Shown here one piece after another: positions 17,185 to 25,857 of a DNA stretch of 64,000 nucleotides. Source of the stretch: Desulfovibrio desulfuricans DSM 642 (GTDB taxonomy: Bacteria; Desulfobacterota; Desulfovibrionia; Desulfovibrionales; Desulfovibrionaceae); NCBI RefSeq assembly GCF_000420465.1, contig NZ_ATUZ01000019.1, forward strand, positions 49,827-113,826, given 5' to 3'. Position 1 is the first letter of the stretch, and every line of letters begins with the position of its first letter. Under the pieces are notes generated by a model, which worked only from the letters and a program-made list of their open reading frames with translations, searched no databases and had not been told where the DNA came from. The translations under genes were made by a program, and so were the position numbers.

Positions 17185-17664
17185 ATGATCAAAAAAAGTT
17201 ACGCCCTCGCAATAATCGCAGGCATTGCCATTTTTGCTGCCGGTTTTTGGGCGGGCGGCAGAGACGCGGTGCTGTTTGAGGCGGGCCAGGCTGTTGCCGC
17301 TGTGGCCCCTGCCACCGGCGTGACCAAGACGGTGCTGTTTGAAGCCGAACACTCATGGGATGGGACGCCCTATGGCTCATACCCGGCCGGGAATGCGGAC
17401 ATCAAGATTGTAAAAATTGTGATTCCTCCCAATTCTCGGTTGGGCAGCCACACCCATCCCATGCCGAACATTGCCTACGTGCATGCGGGCGCGCTGACAG
17501 TAAAAAGCGAGGTGGACGGTCTGGAGCGGCAGTTGAAAACAGGGGACTTTCTGGCAGAAATGGTCAATAAGCCGCACTATGGGTATACGGGCGATGAGGG
17601 CGTGGAGCTCTTTCTTGTCTACTGCGGGGTGACTGGGCAGGCATTGTCCGGCAGCACAAAATAG
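17185..17664 (+). CDS. Exported cupin-domain protein
   Basis: A 159-residue protein with an N-terminal hydrophobic segment (YALAIIAGIAIFAAGFW) that is a signal peptide or anchor, followed by a single cupin barrel: LGSHTHPMPNIAYVHAGALTV carries the metal-binding His pair and GDFLAEMVNKPHYGYT the second motif. The ATG at 17185 has CAGGAGAAG upstream. Such small periplasmic cupins bind a metal and often a small ligand; no activity can be assigned. It lies 83 bases after the kinase gene and could belong to the same unit; a terminator follows. Confidence 0.78.
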   Translation: MIKKSYALAIIAGIAIFAAGFWAGGRDAVLFEAGQAVAAVAPATGVTKTVLFEAEHSWDGTPYGSYPAGNADIKIVKIVIPPNSRLGSHTHPMPNIAYVHAGALTVKSEVDGLERQLKTGDFLAEMVNKPHYGYTGDEGVELFLVYCGVTGQALSGSTK

Positions 17665-17692
17665 CACCGCGCTGTCGGGAACAACTGTTGGG

Positions 17693-17727
17693 GGCGAGCC
17701 GGGGAATTTTCCCGGCCCGCCTTTTTT
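17693..17727 (+). terminator. Rho-independent terminator after the cupin gene
   Basis: GGCGAGCCGGG pairs with CCCGGCCCGCC (one mismatch) around a 7-base loop and is followed by TTTTTT. Confidence 0.85.
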
Positions 17728-17752
17728 ATGGCGTGCCCGCCAAAGCAATTTT

Positions 17753-18181
17753 CTACTGGCCGCCAGCCCCAGCCTGATGTCGAGCCGCCTCACTGGCAAG
17801 CCGTTCCATCAATTTCTGCATTTTTTGCGCAACGTCTGCGTTTTTAACAATTCCGTGGCGGCTCGCAATCCATGCGGGATCATTCCAGAGCAGGCAAACC
17901 CCTTGCGGCGTTTTCACCGCCAGAATGCGCAGGGGCAGATCAAGGGCAGCCTCCGGGGCTTCAAGCATGAGGGCTGTGCCCACTGCCGGATTGCCAAAGG
18001 TGATCACGCGCGCGCCAGTCATATCAAGGCCTGCCTCAGCGGCATTCTGTTTGTGATCTACTATGGAGAAAACAGGAATTTTTGCACTCTCGATGGCGGT
18101 CAGCAACCGCTTCCAGACAGTTTCAAGGTCATCTTGAGGGGCTGCCAGTACACGCTGCAAACCATTATCAGGGGTGTTCAT
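17753..18181 (-). CDS. DUF302-family protein
   Basis: The 142-residue protein has the DUF302 layout: a central KIPVFSIVDHKQNAAEAGL segment followed by RVITFGNPAVGTALM and LPLRILAVKTPQG. DUF302 proteins are small alpha/beta proteins of unknown function found in many anaerobes and sulfur bacteria. No signal peptide is seen. The start is supported by CAGGAGTAATT. It converges with the cupin gene and shares the intervening terminator region. Confidence 0.82.
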   Translation of the reverse strand: MNTPDNGLQRVLAAPQDDLETVWKRLLTAIESAKIPVFSIVDHKQNAAEAGLDMTGARVITFGNPAVGTALMLEAPEAALDLPLRILAVKTPQGVCLLWNDPAWIASRHGIVKNADVAQKMQKLMERLASEAARHQAGAGGQ

Positions 18182-18359
18182 AATTACTCCTGCTTGTGGG
18201 TGACAGGTTTATTTTTTTTGCGCACAGGGGCCCAGCATTGGTCATCCGATCAAGATGTCCAATGGGCTGGCGGGTGATGTGCCGCAGGGTAGGGCGAATC
18301 AGCGCCGCATGCCGCAGGGCGCGGTAATAAGAAAAGGCGGGCTGGCAAAGCAGGCATGC

Positions 18360-18554
18360 TCAGGATGCCACGTAGGAATTCCAGAGCCGGATGGCGGCAG
18401 ATTCGCTGACTGACCACTGTAAGGGGCAGTTTCCGCAGTCGCAATAGAGGCGGAAGATGTCGTGGGTTCTGCCTTCAGGTCTGGATGTTTGGAGCTTGGG
18501 GTAGTTGCCGCATTTTATACAGGGCCGAATCACGGGAAGGTTGTCTTTATTCAT
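18360..18554 (-). CDS. Small Lar-like zinc-ribbon protein
   Basis: A 64-residue protein with PCIKCGNYPKL near the N-terminus and YCDCGNCPLQWSVSESAAIRLWN near the end. Two CxxC/CxC knuckles followed by an A-x-x-x-W-N ending are the pattern of Lar restriction-alleviation-type zinc ribbons, often phage or plasmid derived. The ribosome site is weak. It may be a solitary remnant of a mobile element. Assignment rests on the motif alone. Confidence 0.5.
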   Translation of the reverse strand: MNKDNLPVIRPCIKCGNYPKLQTSRPEGRTHDIFRLYCDCGNCPLQWSVSESAAIRLWNSYVAS

Positions 18555-19053
18555 TGGTAAAACATAGCCCTTGGCAGAGAGGCCGTCAAAGATTTGTTGT
18601 AATCAGATAAATGAAACTATGTATATTAATTAGCCTATTGATTTATAATATTAAATTATCCGCGCCCCTCTCCACCACATGCGCCGGGTGCAATTGCACT
18701 ATCCCCCAGTGCAGAAAAGCCGCAGCATCAATCCCCATTCTGCGCGGTTGCCGGAACATTTCTCCATTTTTTCCTCATCCCGAATTTATTGAAACCAGCG
18801 TCCGTTGCGGAAGACTGAGGATCCGTGCGCCTTTCTGTTTTTTAACAGCAAGTTCAGTGGATTACCTCTTGCCATCCGAATTTTAAGGAGATCGCTTCCC
18901 AAAGCTTCACCAATAATCACGGTTCCCAATATATCGTGCCACCATTGCCCCTCTTCAATCGGTTGTTTACACAATAAAATATTAATTATCAGAAGCAGTT
19001 TTAAAAAATTGGCAGAAAGAGGGCAGGGAAGACGATTCAAATCTGGAGGCACA
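18555..19053. other. Leader region of the metal-uptake operon
   Basis: About 500 bases without a convincing gene. The frame of the TonB receptor stays open upstream to 18805 but has no receptor-like sequence. AT-rich tracts at 18600-18660 and 18970-19000 (TATTAATTATC) could hold promoter and metal-regulator sites; a Fur-box-like match is too imperfect to call. No riboswitch was recognised. Confidence 0.35.
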
Positions 19054-21129
19054 ATGAAACAGTGGCACAGGCATGCGGCGGTAATGGCTTTATTGGGGAT
19101 CATCGGCAGCCCATGTGCTGCATCCGCCGGTAATGAAGGTAATGGCGAAGTTCAACTTTCTCCCCTGGAAATGGCAGCTTCCAAGGATACCATCGACCAC
19201 ATCACCCAGGTGGACATAGAGCGGAAAACCGCCAGAAACCTATGGGAAGCCCTGCGCGGCGTGGAAGGCGTGAACCTGCAAACTTCCGCAGGCCGCAATG
19301 AGGGAACCATCAGCATTCGTGGCTCCAACCGCTATCAGGTGGGCCTCTACATTGACGACATCCCCGTTGCAACCGCTTATCGCAACGAATGGGATGCCAA
19401 CAACATCCTGACCTATGGCCTTGAATCCATCGAAGTCTCCAAGGGCTACAGCTCGCCCTTGCTGATCAGCAACAACAACCTTGCGGGTGCAGTGAACCTG
19501 CGTACGGCAAAACCCAAAAAAGAGTTTGAAGCCACCGCCAAGTACATGAATTTTTTTGACCGCAACGTGCAGAATCAGGGTCAAATGGCTGCGGCAAGCG
19601 TGGGAACCAAGCAGGATCTCTACTACCTCAAGGGAACGTTCATATTCAATAACCAGAATTTCTTCACCTATCCGGCCAGTTTTGACTCCGCGCCCTATCA
19701 GCCGGGCAGCCGCGCGCGCAACTCGGACAACCAGACCCTCTCCGGCAATATCATTGGTGGCTGGACGCCCAATGATGACGTGGATGTCATGGTGGGCTAT
19801 ACGCGGCAGCACTTTCAGAAGGGCCAGCCCTTTGATGCCGCCCAGACCCGTACGGGCGACTCAACCACATATCCCTACAAGCGTTTTTGGGAATGGCCGG
19901 AATACGAAACCAGCCGCCTGTACGCCAATGGCAATTTCAATCTCAGCAGCAAGGCGCACCTGAAGGCTGTTGCCTATTACGACTGGCATCAGGACACTTC
20001 AAAAAGCTACACCGATGTGTCCATGACCAGGCGGGATTCTGCGGACAAGACGTATGACCAGTTCACCACCGGCGGCCAGTTGACGTTTGACTATACTTTC
20101 AACCCCGCCAACAAGATCGCCCTTTCCGCTGGTTATCGCCTTCTTTCGCACAAAGAATACAATGACTACAGCGTGTTTGACGACACTGGCCTGAAACCGA
20201 AGCTCAAGAAAAAGGCCGCTGATGTGGGTTCGCAGCTGGATGAGCACATCACGGAAACCTACACGGATCTGGGCGCGGAATACACCCTCAAACCAGTGGA
20301 CAAGCTCACTCTGGTTTTCGGCAGCAGCCTCAGCACCATGGTTCCGCAAACCCTTGAGAGCCGCGACCATACCACGGGCGACATGTACTCCTACAAGGAC
20401 GGACTGAGCGACCCCAAAACCCTGTTCAACTATCAGGTCGGGGCCTTCTATGACCTGACGGAACACCATGAGGTGTTCGCCACCTTTGCCAAAAAATCGC
20501 GCTTTGCCACCATGCGCGAGCGTTACATGCGCACGAGCGGCACTCCTGCCAATCCCGATCTTAACCCCGAGCAGGCCTATCATTATGAACTGGGTTACAA
20601 GGGCATTTTTGGCGACTGGCTCAAGCTCAACAGCAGCGTGTACTACAGCGATGTGACAGACCTGATCACCTCGCAGGGTACTTCTGGCAACATGTCGTTC
20701 TCCAACCTGAACCGGGCCACCTTCTACGGTTACGAACTGGGCGCGGAGGCTGTGTTCAACCAGTATGTGAGCGTGGGGGCGGTGTTCAACTACCTGCACT
20801 GGAACAACTGCACCAACGACGACAAGCTCACCCAGCTGCCCGAGCTTACAAGCACCTTGTACAGCGTCATCACGCCTGTGGAAGGGTTCTCAATTATTCC
20901 GCAGGTCAACATGAGCAGCGGCTTTTACTGGAACAGTGCACCGTATGATACGTATTACCGCAAGGCCCCCGGCTTCACCACCGTGGACCTCAAGGCCGTT
21001 TACGATATCAACAAGAACTTTTCCGTTGAAGCTGGCGTGAAGAACATGTTTGATCAGGAATATGCGTACAGCGCCTATTATCCGGAGCCTGGCCGCAGCT
21101 TTTTCATGGGTGTTACCGCGACTTTCTAA
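19054..21129 (+). CDS. TonB-dependent outer-membrane receptor
   Basis: The 691-residue precursor starts with a signal peptide (MKQWHRHAAVMALLGIIGS, cleavage near ASA), followed by a plug domain (ARNLWEALRGVEGVNL, ISIRGSNRYQVGLYIDD, LAGAVNLRTAKP) and a 22-strand-type barrel ending in FFMGVTATF. The ATG at 19054 was chosen for its TCTGGAGGCACA leader. The receptor imports a scarce metal chelate, cobalamin or similar ligand. It heads a run with a binding protein, FecCD permease, ATPase and TonB. The ligand cannot be read from sequence. Confidence 0.9.
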   Translation: MKQWHRHAAVMALLGIIGSPCAASAGNEGNGEVQLSPLEMAASKDTIDHITQVDIERKTARNLWEALRGVEGVNLQTSAGRNEGTISIRGSNRYQVGLYIDDIPVATAYRNEWDANNILTYGLESIEVSKGYSSPLLISNNNLAGAVNLRTAKPKKEFEATAKYMNFFDRNVQNQGQMAAASVGTKQDLYYLKGTFIFNNQNFFTYPASFDSAPYQPGSRARNSDNQTLSGNIIGGWTPNDDVDVMVGYTRQHFQKGQPFDAAQTRTGDSTTYPYKRFWEWPEYETSRLYANGNFNLSSKAHLKAVAYYDWHQDTSKSYTDVSMTRRDSADKTYDQFTTGGQLTFDYTFNPANKIALSAGYRLLSHKEYNDYSVFDDTGLKPKLKKKAADVGSQLDEHITETYTDLGAEYTLKPVDKLTLVFGSSLSTMVPQTLESRDHTTGDMYSYKDGLSDPKTLFNYQVGAFYDLTEHHEVFATFAKKSRFATMRERYMRTSGTPANPDLNPEQAYHYELGYKGIFGDWLKLNSSVYYSDVTDLITSQGTSGNMSFSNLNRATFYGYELGAEAVFNQYVSVGAVFNYLHWNNCTNDDKLTQLPELTSTLYSVITPVEGFSIIPQVNMSSGFYWNSAPYDTYYRKAPGFTTVDLKAVYDINKNFSVEAGVKNMFDQEYAYSAYYPEPGRSFFMGVTATF

Positions 21130-21146
21130 TACCTCAATCTTAATCG

Positions 21147-21174
21147 GGTGGGGCCGCCCGCAGGCGGCCCCACC
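21147..21174 (+). other. Strong intercistronic hairpin
   Basis: A perfect 12-bp GC-rich stem (GGTGGGGCCGCC and its complement) with a CGCA tetraloop lies between the receptor and the binding-protein gene. No T-run follows, so it may protect the receptor mRNA 3' end or lower downstream expression rather than terminate. Confidence 0.6.
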
Positions 21175-21186
21175 TGGGGCAACATC

Positions 21187-22224
21187 ATGCAGATTCGCCG
21201 TACATTTCTGTTTTGGGCAGCGCTTACGCTTGCGGCCTTTTTGCCTTGCACTGGCGCAGGCGCGGCAGAGGGCGCGCCTGCGCCAGCCGCCAGCGGCGAC
21301 GCCAGAAGTGTTTATTGCCCCACGCCGCCCTCGGCCTTTACGCTTTACGCCTTTGCGCCTGAGCTGCTTGCAGCATGGAACACCCCCCTGCGGGACTATG
21401 AAAAAAAATTTATTCCGCCACAGTATCACGACCTGCCCATCCTGGGCGGCTGGTATGGGCAGGGATTTATTCCTGACAGGGAAATGCTGCTGGCAAGCGG
21501 CATCAAAAAGGCCTTTTACCTCTCCATGGGTATGCACGACCATTTGCCCATAGAGCAGACTCTGATCAGCCTCGGCATGCAGGTATCCTCTGCCCCGGGC
21601 GGCAGCATGAAGGATATGGCGGCCTGCTTTCTGACAATGGGGCGGCTGTATAATCGCGAACAGCGCGGGCAAAGCCTTGCTGCGTATGCTGATGCAACGC
21701 TGAACCGGGTGGCTGCGGCCATGAAAAACCTGCCGTCAGAACGGCGCACGCGCGTATATGTGGCGCTGGAAGCCAACGGGCTTGCCTCGGTCTGCAAGGA
21801 TTCCGTGCGTTCGGAGGTGCTTGAAGCCGCAGGCGCGGACAGTGTGCACATGTGCCCGCCCGGTACGGAAAACGCCCAGCTCAAGGTCACGTTTGAGCAG
21901 GTCATGGCCTATAATCCGGATGTGGTGCTGGTATTCCACCCCAATCTTATGCGCCGCATACGTACAGACCCCCAATGGTCGGCCTTGCCTGCGGTGCAGA
22001 CGGGCAGGGTGTATTTTATCCCGCGCGGCCCCTTCAGCTGGATAGAGCGCCCCGCAACCTATATGCGGCTTATGGGCGTGCAATGGCTGGCAAATCTGCT
22101 GCACCCAGATCTGTACGCAGTGGACATCAAGGCCGAAAGCCGCCGGTTCATGAAACTGTTTTTTAACCTGGATCTGAGCGATGCGCAGATAAACGAGCTT
22201 TTTGAACCTTATGGCACGTTCTGA
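21187..22224 (+). CDS. ABC transporter substrate-binding protein (metal chelate / cobalamin type)
   Basis: A 345-residue exported protein (signal peptide MQIRRTFLFWAALTLAAFLP, cleavage near AAE) of the FecB/BtuF-like family: it has two alpha/beta lobes, the VRSEVLEAAGADS motif and the YNPDVVLVFHPNLMRRI segment common before the hinge helix. It delivers ligand to the permease encoded next, whose start overlaps its end by 14 bases. Ligand unknown. Methionine and histidine residues in YLSMGMHDHLP might take part in ligand binding; this is a guess. Confidence 0.82.
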   Translation: MQIRRTFLFWAALTLAAFLPCTGAGAAEGAPAPAASGDARSVYCPTPPSAFTLYAFAPELLAAWNTPLRDYEKKFIPPQYHDLPILGGWYGQGFIPDREMLLASGIKKAFYLSMGMHDHLPIEQTLISLGMQVSSAPGGSMKDMAACFLTMGRLYNREQRGQSLAAYADATLNRVAAAMKNLPSERRTRVYVALEANGLASVCKDSVRSEVLEAAGADSVHMCPPGTENAQLKVTFEQVMAYNPDVVLVFHPNLMRRIRTDPQWSALPAVQTGRVYFIPRGPFSWIERPATYMRLMGVQWLANLLHPDLYAVDIKAESRRFMKLFFNLDLSDAQINELFEPYGTF

Positions 22225-23224
22225 AAGAATTTTGCTCTGGCTGGGGTTGATGCTGGTTGCCGCAGTGCTGCTCTCGTTGCACATGGGGCGCTACCCTCTG
22301 GACATGAGCGCGCTCTGCCGCGCGCTTGCCGATGCATGGTCTGGCAACACGCTCAGCCCGGATAAAAAGCAGGTGCTGTTTCTGTTTTTTAATCTGCGGC
22401 TGCCGCGCATTGTCACGGCTCTGCTGGTGGGCGCAAGCCTTGCGGTATCTGGCAGCGTGTATCAGGCCATGTTTCAGAATCCGCTGGTGTCGCCCGGTAT
22501 TCTGGGTGTGCAGCACGGGGCGGCCTTTGGCGGGGCAGTGGGCATTCTGGCTTTTTCATCCATGGCGGCCACACAGGTACTTGCCTTTATTGGCGGCGCG
22601 CTGGGCGTGGGCCTTGCCCTGTTTTTTTCCATGCTCTACCCAAAGGCGCGTTTTCTTGCCCTGCTCATTGGCGGCATGGTCAGCAGCTCTTTTTTTGTGG
22701 CCCTGACCTCGCTTGTGCAGTACGTGGCAGACCCCAACAGGCAGTTGCCCGAAATTGTTTTCTGGCTCATGGGTTCGCTTTCGCGCACAGAGCCGCGCCA
22801 CCTTGTATGGGGGGGGCCGCTCATGCTCTGCGCTCTGGCCTTCATCTGCCTTAACGGCAAGGTCGTGAACGCGCTTTCCATGGGCGACGACGAGGCCATG
22901 GCTCTGGGCGTGAACAGCATGCGCATGAAGATGCAACTGATTGCGGCGGCAACGCTGGCGTGTTCGCTGACAGTTGTCATGGCGGGCGTCATCAACTGGG
23001 TTGGACTTGTCATTCCGCACGTGATGCGTTTTATCTGCGGGCCGGACAATCGCCTTGGCCTGCTGAATTCAGCCCTGGGCGGCGCGCTCTTTATTCTGCT
23101 GACGGATTCCTTCATCCGCACGATCTGGACAGTGGAATTGCCGCTGGGCATCGCCACCTCGATCATCCTGCTGCCGCTGTTTGCCTTTAGCCTGTGGTAC
23201 GACTGGAAGAGACGCTATGATTGA
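22211..23224 (+). CDS. FecCD-family ABC transporter permease
   Basis: A 337-residue, roughly ten-span permease with family landmarks: LPRIVTALLVGASLAVSG, then QNPLVSPGILGVQHGAA, and near the C-terminus GVINWVGLVIPHVMRFICGPDN. These are the hallmark segments of iron-siderophore and cobalamin permeases. Its start overlaps the binding-protein gene and its end overlaps the ATPase gene, showing tight translational coupling. Confidence 0.9.
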   Translation: MARSERILLWLGLMLVAAVLLSLHMGRYPLDMSALCRALADAWSGNTLSPDKKQVLFLFFNLRLPRIVTALLVGASLAVSGSVYQAMFQNPLVSPGILGVQHGAAFGGAVGILAFSSMAATQVLAFIGGALGVGLALFFSMLYPKARFLALLIGGMVSSSFFVALTSLVQYVADPNRQLPEIVFWLMGSLSRTEPRHLVWGGPLMLCALAFICLNGKVVNALSMGDDEAMALGVNSMRMKMQLIAAATLACSLTVVMAGVINWVGLVIPHVMRFICGPDNRLGLLNSALGGALFILLTDSFIRTIWTVELPLGIATSIILLPLFAFSLWYDWKRRYD

Positions 23225-23975
23225 AGTGCGTGACCTCACCCTTGGCTATTTTGATGCCCCGCCTGTGCTACAGCAGGTCTCTCTGCGCGTGGCCCGGGGA
23301 GAAGTGGTGAACGTGCTTGGCCCCAACGGTTGCGGCAAAACAACGCTGCTCCGGGCCATTCTGGGATTTTTGCCTGTGCCGCGCCGCAGTGTTTTTCTGG
23401 AAGGCCGCCCGCAGGAAGAAATCTCGCGGCGGGATCTTGCACGCACACTGGCCTATGTGCCCCAGATGCATACGGGCGTTTTTGCCTATCAGGTTCTTGA
23501 TGTGGTGCTTATGGGGCGTACAGCCCGCAGCCCATGGCTCAGGTTTTCCGCCGAGGATGTGGACAGGGCCATGACCGCTCTGGAGCAGGTGCGCATGGCA
23601 AGCTACGCGCGCAAATCCTATCTGGAGCTATCCGGCGGGCAACGGCAGCTTGTGCTTATTGCGCGGGCGCTGTGTCAGGGGTGCTCGGCTCTTGTTATGG
23701 ATGAGCCTGTTACCGGGCTGGATTACGGCAACCAGTTTCATTTGCTGGAACTGATTGGCGAACTTTCCGGCTCCGGGCCGGCGATCATGCTGACCACCCA
23801 CCATCCAGAACAGGCGGTGTATCTGGGCGGGCGCGCCATATTGCTCAAGGCGGGGCATGTGGTTGCAGACGGCCCGGTTTCCACCACTGTTACCGTGCCC
23901 CAGATCAAGGGGCTGTACAATCTGCCCCCCAGGGCACAGCGCTGGATGCACCTTACAGAACCGGATGCGCCATGA
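23217..23975 (+). CDS. ABC transporter ATP-binding protein (FecE/BtuD type)
   Basis: A 252-residue ATPase with Walker A GPNGCGKTT (near residue 37), Q-loop PQMHTGVFAY, signature LSGGQRQL and Walker B LVMDEP followed by the H-loop TTHHPEQA. It powers the FecCD-type permease. The ATG lies inside the last codons of the permease gene; its own stop overlaps the start of tonB. Confidence 0.92.
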   Translation: MIEVRDLTLGYFDAPPVLQQVSLRVARGEVVNVLGPNGCGKTTLLRAILGFLPVPRRSVFLEGRPQEEISRRDLARTLAYVPQMHTGVFAYQVLDVVLMGRTARSPWLRFSAEDVDRAMTALEQVRMASYARKSYLELSGGQRQLVLIARALCQGCSALVMDEPVTGLDYGNQFHLLELIGELSGSGPAIMLTTHHPEQAVYLGGRAILLKAGHVVADGPVSTTVTVPQIKGLYNLPPRAQRWMHLTEPDAP

Positions 23976-25000
23976 GCATGGAACCAGCAGCCGACAGGCA
24001 ACTTTTTGCGGCTTCCTATCTTGAGGAGCCGCCCGCAAAGCCGCATACCAGAGGCCCGTGGTTTTTTGCGGCCTCTTTTGCGGCGCACATTGCGGCATTG
24101 GGGATGATCTGGTTTTTGGGCAGCCTGTTGCCGCCCACGGGCAGTGGCGACTTTGACGGGGTGGTGATTACCCTGACTTACGGCAAGCCCGGTTCTGGCA
24201 CCGCCGGAGAACCAGCCGGAGCTGGCGGCGGCAGCGCCCAGACGGAACAGAATGCAGAGCCGCAGGCGGATGCGGCGGCAGCCGCTCAAAAAGAAACAAG
24301 CCCCACACCCAAAAAACAGGAAAAACCCGCCGAACCCACTGTGGCGGATTCCCAATCCCCGCTTGCCATACCCCGACTTGCTGAAAAAGCGGCGGCAAAA
24401 AAAACAGCCGATGCTTCACCCAAGGAAAAACCGCACCACGCCAAGGTTGAAAAAATTACAAAAGCTACGGCCCGCAAGGAACATAATGTTCAGCAACGGG
24501 AGCAGGCAGCCAACAATACGACAGACAAAGCCGCCGACCTGAAACCGTCTGCCACCGCTGCTGGCGCAAGTTCTGGCGCTGAGTCGGGCGCTGGCTGCGG
24601 CGCAAGCCAAAGCAAACTGCAAGGGCAGGGCATGTCGCTGGCAGATGGAGCAGGGCAGGGGCGCGGAAGCGGCAGCAGCGGTCAGGGCAACGGGGCCGCC
24701 AGTGAAGGGCAGGGGGATGCCGGGGGCTATCTTAAGGGCAATTACGAATACATCAAAAAACGCATCCGCAAATATCTGGAATACAGCCCGCAAGCAAAAC
24801 GTATGGGCATTCAGGGGCTTGTGTATGTGGCCTTTACCATCACCAGAGACGGCTCGGCGCAAAATGTGGAGCTGCGCACCAGCAGCGGTTTCGATTCGCT
24901 GGACGAATCAGCGCTGGAAGCCGTGCATCGGGCATCGCCCTTTGCGCCGCCGCCGCAGGTCGCCCGCGTGGTTGTCCCCATTCAGTTCAGCCTCAAATAG
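23972..25000 (+). CDS. tonB: TonB-family energy transducer
   Basis: The 342-residue protein has one N-terminal membrane span (WFFAASFAAHIAALGMIWFLG), a long Ala/Pro/Lys/Gln-rich periplasmic spacer (about residues 75-240) and a C-terminal TonB domain beginning YIKKRIRKYLEYSPQAKR and including GLVYVAFTITRDGSAQNVEL and SALEAVHRASPFAPPP. It transmits proton-motive force to the receptor at 19054-21129 and overlaps the ATPase gene by ATGA. No exbB or exbD genes are present, so they must be supplied from elsewhere. Confidence 0.88.
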   Translation: MSMEPAADRQLFAASYLEEPPAKPHTRGPWFFAASFAAHIAALGMIWFLGSLLPPTGSGDFDGVVITLTYGKPGSGTAGEPAGAGGGSAQTEQNAEPQADAAAAAQKETSPTPKKQEKPAEPTVADSQSPLAIPRLAEKAAAKKTADASPKEKPHHAKVEKITKATARKEHNVQQREQAANNTTDKAADLKPSATAAGASSGAESGAGCGASQSKLQGQGMSLADGAGQGRGSGSSGQGNGAASEGQGDAGGYLKGNYEYIKKRIRKYLEYSPQAKRMGIQGLVYVAFTITRDGSAQNVELRTSSGFDSLDESALEAVHRASPFAPPPQVARVVVPIQFSLK

Positions 25001-25006
25001 CAGAAA

Positions 25007-25027
25007 GCCCAGCCTGTGGGGCCGGGC
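25007..25027. terminator. Possible bidirectional hairpin between convergent genes
   Basis: GCCCAGCC pairs with GGCCGGGC around TGTGG in the 35-base gap between tonB and the methyltransferase gene. On the minus strand TTTC follows. Weak T-runs keep confidence low. Confidence 0.4.
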
Positions 25028-25035
25028 GTTGCGGG

Positions 25036-25857
25036 CTATATTTTCCAGAACATGACGGCCAGCTTTGACTCCACCTTTTCCTGAATAATTCCGTTGCGGC
25101 AAAGGCTTGCCAGTTTCTTGCGCATTTCGGTTTTCAGGCTGTCAGAAATTGTCATCATGCTGGTGAAATAATTGAGGTGCATCAGTTCCGCATCCTCAAA
25201 GGTCGTTTCGCTTTCCCACGACCGGTCAAAATACTCAACCTCAGGATAAAAACCCATCAGAAACAGCATGTTGAAAGCGCAGAAAAAACTGCGGGCAATG
25301 CGGGCCTTCTGTTCATCCCAGTCGAGCAGGCTCTTGAGCTGATCCCTGACAGAATGGCGCATTTCCACATGCGTGATCATGCAGCAGGCGCGGCTGGAGG
25401 CGGCAATCATCTTTTCCAGCGTTGCGCGGTTGTTGATGGCTGGCGTGCGCGATGCCAGAACCAGATCGAATTGTCTGCGCCAGCCCATGCTGTCGATGTC
25501 TGCCGCCTGCCAGTCCAGAACCCGAAAACTGGCGTTGGGGCAGTTGTCTTCAACGGCATTGGCCTTTGCCAGATCAATCATGTTGGGCGCAAGGTCAAAG
25601 CCTTCCACCCGGCCCACCAGCGGGGCCATTTCAAGGCTTTGCGCGCCGGGGCCGCAGCCGATATCCAGCACCGCGCTGTTGCGGTCAAGGGCAGCCTTGC
25701 GCGCAAGGTGTTCCATCAGGCGCTGGCGGTGTTCGTCCGCAGTTTTGCGGCGAATGCGCTTGTTGAACGATGGCGCGCGCTTGTTCCAGAAATCCAGCGC
25801 ATCCTTGCGGTCTGGCTGATAATCGACCCAAAGCTTCTCAAAAGATTCAATATTCAC
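25036..25857 (-). CDS. SAM-dependent methyltransferase
   Basis: A 273-residue class I methyltransferase with the SAM-binding VLDIGCGPGAQSLEMA motif (near residue 65), acidic FDLAPNMIDLAKANA and the later FDLVLASRTPAI motif. It starts at a GTG that overlaps the stop of the DUF364 gene (GTGA). Context links it to FmdE, DUF364 and a metal-chelate importer, so methylation of a small metal-binding compound or corrinoid-like molecule is possible; that is inference. Confidence 0.82.
   Translation of the reverse strand: MNIESFEKLWVDYQPDRKDALDFWNKRAPSFNKRIRRKTADEHRQRLMEHLARKAALDRNSAVLDIGCGPGAQSLEMAPLVGRVEGFDLAPNMIDLAKANAVEDNCPNASFRVLDWQAADIDSMGWRRQFDLVLASRTPAINNRATLEKMIAASSRACCMITHVEMRHSVRDQLKSLLDWDEQKARIARSFFCAFNMLFLMGFYPEVEYFDRSWESETTFEDAELMHLNYFTSMMTISDSLKTEMRKKLASLCRNGIIQEKVESKLAVMFWKI

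Noticed and set aside
18660..19050. Cobalamin riboswitch before the TonB-dependent receptor
   Set aside because: I could not find the conserved B12-box or core helices on the plus strand; a covariance-model search would decide.
18786..19103. Minus-strand ORF of 105 codons across the TonB-receptor leader (…LGTVIIGEALGSDLLKIRM…)
   Set aside because: It starts inside the receptor gene, has no ribosome site, and I recognise no family. A fragment of an old gene is possible but cannot be supported.
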